Notes under the pieces: model-generated
What the model saw: only the letters and a program-made list of their open reading frames with translations
Database searches by the model: none
Told to the model about the DNA's origin: nothing
Shown: piece after piece, positions 36,301 through 40,168 of the stretch
How the letters are laid out: every line of letters begins with the position of its first letter
How positions within the stretch are numbered: the first letter of the stretch is position 1
Position numbers and translations under genes: made by a program
Assembly: GCF_045679555.1 (NCBI RefSeq)
Contig: NC_092093.1
Coordinates: forward strand, 67,911,214 to 67,975,213
Length of the DNA: 64,000 nucleotides
Direction: 5' to 3'
Source of the DNA: Salvelinus alpinus
Lineage: Eukaryota; Chordata; Actinopteri; Salmoniformes; Salmonidae

Positions 36301-38053
36301 CCTGAGAGAGAAAGAGTAAGACAAAAAGATAGAGAGCCGATTCAAATTCAAATAGGGCTTGAAAATTAGCATTAACCAAATAAAATGTTATAGTGCACTT
36401 CCGCAGACATCCTCATGATATTTACCTTTCTGTACCATATAGTGCAAAATCTGCTCGATTAACGATGCCACACAATTAACGTCTTGAAGGACAGGGAGAT
36501 AGGTTCTCTCTGAGGAATAGATCTCCAGCATCCTCATGGGAACGGCAACATTCAAACTGTCATCCTTGCAGGTTTGTAGAAGTCTAGGAGAGAGATGGAC
36601 AAAGGGTGTTAAGGTGGTGCAATATACTTGCAATGCATTCATGGATGTACAGTGAAGTTGCCCTTAGAAGCTGATCTTGGGTCAGTTTAACATTCTTTCC
36701 ACTAATGGTTAAGGTTAGGATTGGATGAGGGGAAGCAGATCCTAGATCTGTACCTAGGTGAAACTTCACCCCAGAGCGCATTCATGAAGAGTAGGTGTAG
36801 GCCCCATTACCTGCAGCAGAAGCCCAGGACCCTCTTGATCTGAAACACACACGTCTGTCTTTCGGGCCCCGCCAGCAGCTTCACAAACTGCCCATTGTGT
36901 TTCACTAGGTTCTGACAAATCCATATCTACAGAGACACAGACAGAAATGTTGTGTCATGTTCCCACACGCAAAACGTACATTTGAGTCATTTTAGCATTT
37001 AGACGTCACATTTTGACACAAGTTTTTCATTAGTTCAACAACACGTTTGCCCAAAAACCATTGGTCCTCACCAATCTCTGAGAGTCCTCACTCTGTCTGT
37101 AGAAAAATAGCAGTTGCCTTGTTAAGAGACTGAGACTGGCAGTGTCGGAGATTGGCGGTCCACCTTCTGACTGTGCCTGGCAGACGCAGCGGTCAAAGTT
37201 GCCCCTCTGGATGGCATACTGGAAAACACCAGGGTCAGAGGCCAAACAAACAGTTATAGCGATGATCCCTTGATAGATACTTCATTGTGTAGACTATCAA
37301 CATTGCCAGCAGCAATAAAAGGTTGTGGAAAAGGGATTGCTGGCAAGATAATGGAGTGTGGAAGGGAATGGCATTGAAACTGAAGAATGGGTGTTGTCTA
37401 ATGACTGTGAGCTTGTTCATATTAGTAGACATACTTGCTGTTTTCGGTCATGGTATCCTCGTATATAGGATTGAATGATAATTGCATTCTTCAATCTTCG
37501 TCTTTCATCCTTATTGAAGTTGAAAAACAGAGTAAAGTAAATAAATACACAGAGAAAGTAAATAATGATTGGTTGACATACAAAGCTGGACGATTTTACG
37601 TCAAAGGACTACCTCTCTTTTTCTCCTTTCCTCTTGTGTCCGGTGTAGGAGAGATGCTTTTTCCTCCTGAAAGACAAAGTATATTAGCCTGGCATGACTA
37701 GTAGAAAAAAACAAGTCGCTAGGTTAGCCTAGGCAGACGTTAGTGGCCGCTGTATCTGCACTATCTTGATGTGCATTCCCAGTAATACGTGTCCCCCGTG
37801 GACCAGCTCGTACAAAGGCATACTTTTCTAGTTTTAATGGCAGAAAAAAAATGTGTACTAAAACACAATTTTCTGAATTACGGACAACTTCGGATGTTGC
37901 ACACAGCGTTCAGCCGAGGGTGTGAAAAACAAGTAGTCAGAAAATCCAAAAGTTATTAAGTTATTAATCTCATTGTGGTCTTACCTTTTTACTCGCTCCC
38001 CCAAGAGACACCTTGGGTCTTGTTTTGAAATCTCCCTCAAAACTGAAGCTCAT
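883..38053 (-). CDS. ube3c: UBE3C, HECT-type E3 ubiquitin ligase (22 of about 23 coding exons; 3' end off window)
   Basis: UBE3C (yeast Hul5 relative) binds the 26S proteasome and extends ubiquitin chains on stalled substrates. Twenty-two exons with GT/AG borders join in frame into 3099 nt (1033 codons), colinear with the family's roughly 1083 residues: an N-terminal conserved segment, an IQ motif near residues 45-66 ([11 protein letters not shown]), a long helical middle, and the HECT N-lobe ([18 protein letters not shown], exon 18) into the C-lobe (exon 22). The start at 38053 has A at -3 and begins [14 protein letters not shown], the family N-terminus. About 56 C-terminal residues, including the catalytic Cys of the TCMNLL motif, are missing because the gene runs off the left edge. 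No frameshift or stop is seen. The call rests on remembered family sequence; exon borders were read by hand. Confidence 0.97.
1245..4495 (-). mobile_element. L2/CR1-group LINE, 5'-truncated, split by a DNA element
   Basis: The minus strand encodes the C-terminal half of a non-LTR reverse transcriptase. A YADN box (canonical YADD altered) lies near 4270; after the inserted element the frame resumes with [23 protein letters not shown] and [17 protein letters not shown] (1611-2405). The 3' tail near 1245-1330 carries TTTATTTAACCAGGTAGG, common at the end of salmonid LINEs. Joining the frame across the insert reads DTVLTN without a break, so the insertion was clean. Dead copy; clade assignment is by impression. 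Confidence 0.75.
2406..4221. mobile_element. Non-autonomous TTAA-flanked DNA element (piggyBac-like), copy 1
   Basis: Flanked by TTAA at 2402-2405 and 4222-4225. Ends are inverted: CCTGTTTAGGATGGGG on the left and, reverse-complemented, CCTGTCTAGGATGAGA on the right. 1816 bp, with no transposase-like reading frame noticed. The TTAA target and CCTGT ends suggest the piggyBac superfamily; this is inference. Confidence 0.75.
4646..4712 (-). CDS. ube3c: UBE3C coding exon 21 (HECT domain)
   Basis: Encodes [22 protein letters not shown], the hinge region of HECT. Acceptor CACTACAG, donor GTATGA; 67 nt. Intron 20 is only 161 bases. Confidence 0.94.
4874..5062 (-). CDS. ube3c: UBE3C coding exon 20 (HECT domain)
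   Basis: Encodes [34 protein letters not shown] ... [13 protein letters not shown]. Acceptor CTTCCAG, donor GTAACT; 189 nt, phase 0 on both sides. Confidence 0.97.
5838..6870. mobile_element. Non-autonomous TTAA-flanked DNA element (piggyBac-like), copy 2
   Basis: TTAA at 5834-5837 and 6871-6874. Left end CCTCTCTTGGCTAGGGGG; right end reverse-complemented AACTTCTTATGGATC. Shares with copy 1 an internal TATGCATATTATT followed by GATAGAAAACA. Lies in UBE3C intron 19. No intact transposase seen. Confidence 0.7.
6875..7914. other. UBE3C intron 19, remaining sequence
   Basis: No gene. The left part is mixed sequence; 7660-7830 is purine-rich (GAGAG runs) on the plus strand and 7850-7912 is an imperfect CACACA tract running to the exon 19 donor. 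Confidence 0.5.
7915..8127 (-). CDS. ube3c: UBE3C coding exon 19 (HECT N-lobe)
   Basis: Encodes [40 protein letters not shown] ... [13 protein letters not shown]. Acceptor CCTATAG, donor GTGTGT; 213 nt, phase 0 on both sides. The start of intron 19 is CA-rich. Confidence 0.97.
8202..8345 (+). mobile_element. HpaI-type tRNA-derived SINE
   Basis: tRNA-like head with box A (TGGCACAGTTGGTAGAGCA) and box B (GGTTCAATTCC), then the salmonid HpaI tail GTAAGTCGCTTTGGATAAAA and GCGTCTGCTAAATGGC. The head does not form a clean tRNA, so it is a SINE. 75 bp from exon 19. Confidence 0.88.
8900..9370. promoter_or_regulatory. Candidate conserved non-coding element with SOX/POU-like site
   Basis: Repeat-free AT-rich stretch in UBE3C intron 18. 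At 8932-8947 it reads TATTGTTTATGCAAAT, a SOX-type ATTGTT plus a perfect POU octamer ATGCAAAT, followed by TAAT. Several more TTAAT/ATTAA homeodomain-type cores follow. Conservation cannot be tested here, so this is a candidate only. Confidence 0.35.
9371..10690. other. UBE3C intron 18, no gene seen
   Basis: GA-rich stretch at 9430-9500, then mixed sequence without recognised coding or repeat structure. Confidence 0.4.
10693..10803. repeat. Foldback MITE, GCATCCCAAATGGCACCC family (copy b)
   Basis: TCCCAAATGGCACCCTAAAG on the left is matched by GGAATAGGGTGCTATTTAGG on the right; the centre holds GTAGTGCACTACTTTGAC and its inverted partner GGTCAAAAGTAGTGCAC. Should fold into one hairpin. Confidence 0.85.
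11512..12164 (-). mobile_element. 3' end of Rex1-like LINE
   Basis: Begins with the tail repeat ATCAAATCAAATCAAATT and TTATTAGTCACATACACATG, the reverse complement of the 3' end of the LINE at 55840-58138. A roughly 130-bp unit with GATGCAGTAGATG and TATATACATATGAGATG is present twice (about 11736 and 11867). No coding part remains. Confidence 0.78.
12165..12860 (-). mobile_element. SINE3-type element with 5S rRNA-derived head, interrupted
   Basis: Read on the minus strand, 12743-12860 carries 5S rRNA gene signatures (CATACCACCCTG, GAAGCTAAGCAGGGT, CTGGATGGGAGACC), followed by a SINE body ending near 12193 with a TTTACCAGGTAA motif and a TTTA-rich tail. The order of 5S promoter, body and tail matches the SINE3 class known from zebrafish. 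It is not a functional 5S gene: the 5S part is diverged and fused to other sequence. Split by a 190-bp insertion. Confidence 0.8.
12468..12657 (-). mobile_element. SINE/LINE tail fragment nested in SINE3
   Basis: Flanked by ACCCTAC at 12461-12467 and 12658-12664, a target duplication within the SINE3. The insert has the HpaI-type tail in reverse (CATTTAGCAGACGCTCTTAT) and a G16 run at 12586-12601. Confidence 0.75.
12885..13363. repeat. 33-bp minisatellite, about 14.5 copies
   Basis: Unit begins TTGGTTGGTTTACCTACC, then ATCTACTTACCCACA. Copies start every 33 bases from 12885 to 13347. Variants: ACACACA against ACCCACA, and one unit with GGATAACC near 13116. Because 33 is a multiple of three, more than one frame stays open through the array; these are not genes. 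Confidence 0.95.
13430..15490. mobile_element. Degenerate DNA-transposon sequence (hAT-like), UBE3C intron 18
   Basis: The right part, 15400-15490, reads CGACTAAAAAATATCTTGG, GTCGACCAAACGC and GGGGTTAGCCCTAC, the style of a fish hAT terminus. 14020-14060 carries a related GTCGACT piece. No intact coding sequence. The left boundary is not clear. Confidence 0.4.
14103..14201. repeat. Perfect 47-bp inverted repeat with 5-nt loop
   Basis: Arm 14103-14149 (starting TAGACAAGTCCAGTAGCC) is the exact reverse complement of 14155-14201; the loop GGTGT is at 14150-14154. No mismatch in 47 pairs. Either recently formed by template switching or an artefact. Confidence 0.95.
15528..15722 (+). mobile_element. 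tRNA-derived salmonid SINE
   Basis: Box A region TAGCCTAGTGGTTAGAGCG and box B region AGATCGAATCCC, then TGCCCCTGAACAAGGCAG and a tail TAAGAATTTGTTCTTAACTG ending in an A-rich run. Same family as the minus-strand copy at 40553-40727. Confidence 0.82.
15783..15958. repeat. Dispersed salmonid repeat (GTGTCTTCCGCATTTAACCC type)
   Basis: Contains GTCTTCCGCATTTAACCC, CCTCTGAATCAGAGGT and TGCCTTGCTCAAGGGCAG. It resembles a common salmonid interspersed repeat; classification uncertain. Confidence 0.5.
16209..16345 (+). mobile_element. tRNA-headed SINE next to UBE3C exon 18
   Basis: GCCTGGGTGGTCTAG (box A-like) and GGGTTCGAATCC (box B) spaced as in a tRNA, then non-tRNA sequence. It ends about 20 bases from the exon 18 donor. 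Confidence 0.6.
16367..16614 (-). CDS. ube3c: UBE3C coding exon 18 (HECT N-lobe)
   Basis: Encodes [37 protein letters not shown] ... [17 protein letters not shown]. The glycine-rich turn and FREF are HECT hallmarks. Acceptor ATCCAG, donor GTAAAG; 248 nt. Confidence 0.97.
16615..17396. other. UBE3C intron 17
   Basis: AT-rich, no gene. Contains one foldback element at 17228-17344; the rest has no structure I can name. Confidence 0.5.
17228..17344. repeat. Foldback MITE with GGCTGCGTCCC ends
   Basis: Left GGCTGCGTCCCGAAATGTGC and right TTGGGACGCAGCC are inverted complements; internal GTGCACTCGTTCACTAC pairs with GTGAACAAGTGCAC. Different sequence but same end motif as the GCATCCC family. Confidence 0.75.
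17397..17529 (-). CDS. ube3c: UBE3C coding exon 17 (start of HECT domain)
   Basis: Encodes [20 protein letters not shown], then [20 protein letters not shown] and SPEN, the entry into the HECT N-lobe. The acceptor GGTGAAG lacks a good pyrimidine tract. Donor GTACAT; 133 nt. Confidence 0.93.
17846..17943 (-). CDS. ube3c: UBE3C coding exon 16
   Basis: Encodes (V)[32 protein letters not shown]. Acceptor TTCTAG, donor GTGCTC, which is a weak match to the consensus. 98 nt. Confidence 0.92.
18001..20864 (+). mobile_element. hAT-like element (outer), disrupted
   Basis: Ends are inverted: GTAGAGTCCTGCAT at 18001 and, reverse-complemented, GTAGAGTCATGCAC at 20864. The plus-strand segment 18403-18590 translates to [17 protein letters not shown] and [13 protein letters not shown], resembling the N-terminal BED-finger region of hAT transposases but broken. 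A second hAT lies inside. An exact 8-bp target duplication was not found. Confidence 0.5.
18649..20310 (-). mobile_element. hAT transposon (ZBED5/FAM200-like), decayed, nested
   Basis: The left end CAGAGGTTCCCTAACTTTTT is hAT-like. Minus-strand frames give transposase pieces in order: [20 protein letters not shown] and [20 protein letters not shown] (about 19,980-19,800), then [12 protein letters not shown] (about 19,550), then the dimerisation end [20 protein letters not shown] (19,080). Frames are split by stops and shifts, so it is inactive. Confidence 0.75.
20940..21083. repeat. ATCC-rich simple repeat
   Basis: Imperfect ATCC/ATCT tetranucleotide repeats on the plus strand, densest at 21060-21080. 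Confidence 0.75.
21480..22060. promoter_or_regulatory. Candidate conserved non-coding element in UBE3C intron 15
   Basis: Repeat-free, moderately GC-rich stretch with clusters of ATTA/TAAT cores (CTCAATTAGTCAATC, GGCTAATTGAATTGATCC, CTCTAAATTAAAAGG). It differs from the repeat-laden remainder of the intron. Conservation is untested. Confidence 0.3.
22347..22434 (-). CDS. ube3c: UBE3C coding exon 15
   Basis: Encodes [29 protein letters not shown]. Acceptor CTCCAG, donor GTAGGA; 88 nt. Confidence 0.93.
22905..23009 (-). CDS. ube3c: UBE3C coding exon 14
   Basis: Encodes [35 protein letters not shown]. Acceptor TTTTGCAG, donor GTAACC; 105 nt, phase 0 on both sides. Confidence 0.94.
23760..24650. 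promoter_or_regulatory. Candidate conserved non-coding element in UBE3C intron 13
   Basis: About 0.9 kb without recognised repeats. Contains AATTAGCCCATTGGGTTAAG, CATTTTCATTAAATTAAC and GTCACTTAATTACCG. Its composition, and the absence of coding potential, are compatible with an enhancer block. No function can be shown from sequence alone. Confidence 0.3.
24700..25185. repeat. Dispersed repeat related to 52172-52790
   Basis: Reads GCACAGTGCAGTCAAAAACG at the left, GACCAATAAGAGAGTTCC in the middle and TACTTAATTGTTACCCAG at the right; the same blocks occur reverse-complemented at 52172-52790. A middle-repetitive element, perhaps a non-autonomous DNA element. Confidence 0.7.
25528..25754 (-). 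CDS. ube3c: UBE3C coding exon 13
   Basis: Encodes [37 protein letters not shown] ... [11 protein letters not shown]. Acceptor TTTTCAG, donor GTGAAT; 227 nt, phase 0 end. Confidence 0.95.
26149..26675 (+). mobile_element. Tc1-like element, internally deleted (copy 1)
   Basis: Ends TACTGAGTGTA and CACTCAGTGTA are inverted. The interior keeps fragments of the transposase helix-turn-helix region ([19 protein letters not shown] in one frame) but frames are broken. Common short Tc1-like salmonid repeat, in UBE3C intron 12. Confidence 0.8.
26765..26830. repeat. Foldback MITE, GCATCCCAAATGGCACCC family (partial copy c)
   Basis: Contains GCGTCCAAAATAGCAC and GGGCCCTGGTCAAAAGTAGT; truncated. Lies about 10 bases inside intron 12 from the exon 12 donor. 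Confidence 0.7.
26841..27004 (-). CDS. ube3c: UBE3C coding exon 12
   Basis: Encodes [20 protein letters not shown] through [20 protein letters not shown]. The donor is set at CATG|GTAGGC, not the earlier GTCATG, because this gives exactly the family spacing to SMMPFTL in the next exon. 164 nt. Confidence 0.93.
27133..27251. repeat. Foldback MITE, GATCAGCACTCC/GAGACGC family (copy a)
   Basis: TTAGGATCAGTTGGGCC pairs with the later GGACCTGATCCAAGATC, and the terminal GAGACGCTTGATACATACAG matches the family end. Sits about 25 bases from the exon 11 donor. Confidence 0.72.
27277..27363 (-). CDS. ube3c: UBE3C coding exon 11
   Basis: Encodes [28 protein letters not shown]. Acceptor CCTCCAG, donor GTGAGT; 87 nt. 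Found only by family match because it is too short to stand out as an open frame. Confidence 0.93.
27930..28012. repeat. Foldback MITE, GCATCCCAAATGGCACCC family (copy d)
   Basis: GGCAACCTATTCCCTATAGT pairs with GTAGGGAATAGGGTGCCATT; the centre is GGGCCCTGGTCAAAAGTAGT. Confidence 0.8.
28589..28692. repeat. Foldback MITE, GCATCCCAAATGGCACCC family (copy e)
   Basis: CATCCCAATTCCCTATATAG and CTATATAGGGAATAGGGTG are inverted partners around CACTACTTTTGACCAGGGCC. Confidence 0.85.
29026..29054. repeat. (GT)14 microsatellite
   Basis: Uninterrupted GT dinucleotide run in UBE3C intron 10; could be a usable polymorphic marker. Confidence 0.97.
29160..30660. promoter_or_regulatory. Candidate conserved non-coding block in UBE3C intron 10
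   Basis: Largely repeat-free, with TAAT-rich segments such as CACTAATTAATCTTCCTC and GTGAGCTAATTATTTTG (29920-29955) and GTAATTTGATAATAACTGG (29295). No coding potential seen. Candidate only. Confidence 0.28.
30966..31071. repeat. Foldback MITE, GCATCCCAAATGGCACCC family (copy f)
   Basis: GGCACCCTATTCCCTTTGTA pairs with ATATAGGGAAAATGGTGCC. It ends about 36 bases from the exon 10 donor. Confidence 0.85.
31107..31297 (-). CDS. ube3c: UBE3C coding exon 10
   Basis: Encodes [19 protein letters not shown] and then [20 protein letters not shown] through [11 protein letters not shown], highly conserved. Acceptor GTTCCAG, donor GTCAGT; 191 nt, ending two bases into an Arg codon. Confidence 0.95.
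31359..31499. repeat. Foldback MITE, GATCAGCACTCC/GAGACGC family (copy b)
   Basis: CCTGTATTCATAAAGCCTCA at the left pairs with GAGACGCTTTATGAATACGG at the right; the internal GATCTGGGATCAG pairs with CTGATCCCAAATC. Full-length hairpin in intron 9. Confidence 0.85.
31718..31869 (-). CDS. ube3c: UBE3C coding exon 9
   Basis: Encodes [20 protein letters not shown], then [20 protein letters not shown] and [10 protein letters not shown]. The acidic [10 protein letters not shown] stretch corresponds to the variable acidic linker of the family. Acceptor GTGCAG, donor GTAGCT; 152 nt. Confidence 0.92.
32009..32094. repeat. Foldback MITE, GCATCCCAAATGGCACCC family (copy g)
   Basis: GTCCCAAATGGCACCCTATT pairs imperfectly with AAAAGGGTGCAATTTTGGAC. 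It ends about 28 bases from the exon 8 donor. Confidence 0.8.
32123..32343 (-). CDS. ube3c: UBE3C coding exon 8
   Basis: Encodes [20 protein letters not shown] ... [18 protein letters not shown]. Acceptor TTCCACAG, donor GTAAGT (consensus); 221 nt. The 3.8-kb intron before it carries the SINE/Tc1 nest. Confidence 0.95.
32469..34582 (+). mobile_element. Tc1/mariner element, Sleeping Beauty lineage, inactive, carrying a SINE
   Basis: TA duplicates at 32467-32468 and 34583-34584. Left end GAGTTGAAGTCGGAAGTTTAC and right end, reverse-complemented, CAGTTGAAGTCGGAAGTTTGC; an inner direct repeat GTCAGAAGTTTACGTACACT lies near 33152. A transposase frame opens at 33335 ([20 protein letters not shown]) and is stopped by TGA at 33659, with later pieces in other frames ([30 protein letters not shown]). 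It would be about 1.6 kb without the 462-bp SINE. Non-functional by stops and frameshifts. Confidence 0.93.
32527..32988 (+). mobile_element. tRNA-headed SINE inserted in the Tc1 element
   Basis: Flanked by TAAAACTCGTTTTTCA at 32511-32526 and 32989-33004, an exact 16-bp target duplication. Box A-like GGTGGCGCAGTGGTCTAAGG, box B-like GGGTTCGCGCCC, then a body with CGACGCACAATTGGCC and an A-rich tail. A second copy of the family lies inverted at 34603-35058. Confidence 0.92.
34603..35058 (-). mobile_element. tRNA-headed SINE, inverted copy of the 32527 family
   Basis: On the minus strand it reads GGCCTCCCGAGTGGCGCG, GGTCTAAGGCACTGCATCGC, then CGGCGCACAATTGGCCC, and ends in a T/A-rich tail abutting the Tc1 right end. 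No clear target duplication. Confidence 0.85.
35899..35920. repeat. (GT)11 microsatellite
   Basis: GT run following CTCTCTCT in UBE3C intron 7. Confidence 0.95.
36007..36128. repeat. Foldback MITE, GTGAAGTTGCCC family (copy a)
   Basis: Contains AAAGTTGCCCCTTAGACACT, ATGGTTAAGGTTAGGATTGG and GTACCTAGGAAAAACG. The outer parts are imperfect inverted repeats. It ends about 8 bases from the exon 7 donor. Confidence 0.72.
36136..36301 (-). CDS. ube3c: UBE3C coding exon 7
   Basis: Encodes [20 protein letters not shown], then [31 protein letters not shown] and TTGA. Acceptor CTCTCAG, donor GTATAA; 166 nt. A foldback element begins about 8 nt into the following intron. Confidence 0.93.
36426..36583 (-). 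CDS. ube3c: UBE3C coding exon 6
   Basis: Encodes [20 protein letters not shown] through [11 protein letters not shown], nearly identical to the mammalian segment. Acceptor CTCCTAG, donor GTAAAT; 158 nt, leaving one base of a Gly codon. Confidence 0.95.
36651..36775. repeat. Foldback MITE, GTGAAGTTGCCC family (copy b)
   Basis: AGTGAAGTTGCCCTTAGAAG pairs with TACCTAGGTGAAACTTCACC; the interior ATGGTTAAGGTTAGGATTGG is shared with copy a. Ends about 35 bases from the exon 5 donor. Confidence 0.82.
36811..36926 (-). CDS. ube3c: UBE3C coding exon 5
   Basis: Residues 116-154 ([20 protein letters not shown] ... [12 protein letters not shown]). Acceptor CTGTAG, donor GTAATG; 116 nt, ending two bases into an Arg codon completed by exon 6. 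Confidence 0.92.
37072..37218 (-). CDS. ube3c: UBE3C coding exon 4
   Basis: Residues 67-115, from [11 protein letters not shown] to [13 protein letters not shown], matching the family's LLVRQLLFFY block. Acceptor TTTTCCAG, donor GTGAGG, 147 nt, phase 0 on both sides. The stretch [17 protein letters not shown] differs most from the mammalian protein. Confidence 0.93.
37435..37509 (-). CDS. ube3c: UBE3C coding exon 3 (IQ motif)
   Basis: Residues 42-66, [19 protein letters not shown] then HDRKQQ. Holds the IQ calmodulin-type motif. Acceptor CAATAAG, which is pyrimidine-poor; donor GTATGT. Phase 0 on both sides. Confidence 0.9.
37613..37666 (-). CDS. ube3c: UBE3C coding exon 2
   Basis: Residues 24-41, a charged helix ([18 protein letters not shown]). 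Acceptor CTTTCAG, donor GTAGTC, phase 0 on both sides. It is only 54 nt, too short for ordinary ORF detection; placed by match to the family's basic helix before the IQ motif. Confidence 0.9.
37985..38053 (-). CDS. ube3c: UBE3C coding exon 1
   Basis: Residues 1-23, [19 protein letters not shown] then ASKK. Ends in phase 0 at AAAAAG followed by the donor GTAAGA. The first ATG lies in CTAACCATGAGC, with A at -3. This is the conserved extreme N-terminus that contributes to proteasome association in the family. Confidence 0.93.
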
Positions 38054-39050
38054 GGTTAGATGTTATCAAAGAGATGTTTCTAACCATAGATGAAGGATCC
38101 TTGTCTTGGTTCAATTCAGGTACTACAAATTGGGTACTACAGCAATCTGAAAAATAAAGTAAACGAAACATTCCATTCATTTGGTGGCTAGTTGTCTAAC
38201 TTAGTACAGTACCGACAACTTGACACCATCCAGAATAAAGCATCAATATTAAAGCTAGCTAGACACATAGCTACAATTGTTAGCGAACGTTACACTTCCC
38301 GCATCTAGAATATTTTTGGAAGGGAAATTGAAAAACAAAAAGAGCCACAACCAGTGGAAAGTGTAACTGACTAGCTAGGCTAACGGTAGCTAGCATGCTT
38401 AGCCACAGTAACGTTAGTGTTAGCTAGCTAACGTTAGCTACAGTAACTAACGTTATAAAAATTCCCAAAAGACACAAGTGACTTTGACTAGCTATATAGC
38501 TAGCACAACACAGCACCTTTTGTGGGGAAATCACTGTTGCCTTGTAGATGTCTCTCTAACGCATTAGCTACATTGTCAACCATGTTCGGGTTTTATGTAT
38601 TTGTTAGTTAGGCAACTTAGTTAACAAACGTCACTCTTTTGGTTTTCATTGCACAACACCAAAGACAACCCTGGACGATAGGCTAACTGGCTAGCATGCT
38701 AGGTTAGCTAATGACTCAGCAGCTTGTGTATACATCGCTCTTGGTGATCTGTCTGCCACTACTCATACATTCAATTGGATGTACAGACAACCCCCAAGTT
38801 ACTTTATTCGTGCGTACATGTAGATGACTCTTTTGACATTATAGCTAGCTAGCCCGTTAGCAAACGTTAGCTGGCCAGCTAACTTTACGGGACAGGTCGC
38901 CTTTCTAGCTAGCTAACGCGTTAACGTTAGTAATCATGGCTATCCTCTTGACATCTTTGTTCTAACAGAAGAAATCGTTTGGACTAAAAAATAAAGTAAC
39001 TGTATGTGGATTACCTTTGATTAATGAAATGACCAACAGAAATGAAAGAG
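38054..39050 (-). promoter_or_regulatory. UBE3C 5' flank, rich in TAGCTAGC / TAACGTTA palindromes
   Basis: Immediately upstream of the UBE3C start codon; 38260-38940 holds repeated palindromic words (TAGCTAGC, GCTAACGTTAGC, CTAGCTAGCTAACG) in both orientations. Presumed 5' UTR and promoter by position. No TATA box was recognised and the transcription start cannot be fixed. Confidence 0.5.
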
Positions 39051-39949
39051 TACATAAGACTTTTGTGCGATATTAAATGAAACAAAAATGTATTGTTGGC
39101 TCCTTCTCCCCGTCTTTCCAGAAACACAACATAAACGGGTACGTCCTTCTTTAGAATACTGAAATCCGACTGGATAAGCGTTTCAATGTTGAAATGCTAT
39201 TCGCTGAATGCAATGTCAACAAAACACAGTTTGGCATTATTGGATCATCATCATCATCTAGCAGAATCCTAGTGCATTCGAGCCTTGGTCCGGGGATCAA
39301 CAGGAAACAGGGAATTTTTGTTGATTTGCTATTCAAATTAACATATGGTGATATTCTTTATAATGCAATAGTAGACCATGGGCCTAGTTCCACTTCAACT
39401 AGAAAAGAGAGAAAATATAAATAGTTATATGGTATGCAACACAATGTTAGCTGCACTGATTGTATACTTTCATGGAAAGGAGACAGGTGTGCTTGTCAAA
39501 CCTGAAGAATCTTGTTCAAAGTTGCATTTAGTCTCTCTAAATTACATATAACCCTACATATGACCCTGGCTGTGCTATTTATAGTTTGATTTGAAACTGC
39601 TCCATTTTACCCAATCTCCCATTTCTGTTCAGAATGATGTATGAGTCTTTGATTGATTTAATCATTTTTCAGTTTAAAAATGGATTTAACGAACTAATCC
39701 AATAATTCTCCTGGAGATACTTAAGTCATTCTCCACCCTCCATTATGTCAAAGAAGATCAAGCATTTATGACATCTTATATGTGCAATTAGACATCATAA
39801 TTGTCAAAAATACCTTTTTGATTGTTACAGTGAGTTACAGAAATTTCTGACTTTGAAAATTTTCCATCTTAAACGCTTAACAATTTCGAAAAATCACAAA
39901 TAGTAACTGGTTGAATCAACGTTTTTTCCACTTAATTTCAATGAAATTA
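39050..39949. other. Intergenic, no gene seen
   Basis: AT-rich sequence between the UBE3C 5' flank and a SINE. Short open frames (39194-39424) have no recognised similarity. Confidence 0.5.
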
Positions 39950-40158
39950 TTATATTTTTAATTTAACTAGGCAAGTCAGTTAAGAACAAATTCTTATTTA
40001 CAATAATGGTCTACCCCGGCCAAACCCGGACGATTCTGGGCGATCCAGGCTGAATCACATCACGGTGATGTGATTCAGCCTGGATTCGAACCAGGTACTG
40101 CAGTGACGCCTCTTGCATTGAGATGCAGTGTCTTAGACCACTGCGCAACTCGGGAGCC
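39950..40158 (-). mobile_element. tRNA-derived SINE with internal palindrome
   Basis: On the minus strand it reads GAGTTGCGCAGTGGTCTAAG (box A) and CCTGGTTCGAATCC (box B), ending with AATTCTTATTTACAATAATG in reverse near 39980. It contains a perfect 21-bp inverted repeat at 40043-40063 / 40065-40085. Confidence 0.82.
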
Positions 40159-40168
40159 CACCGTGCAC

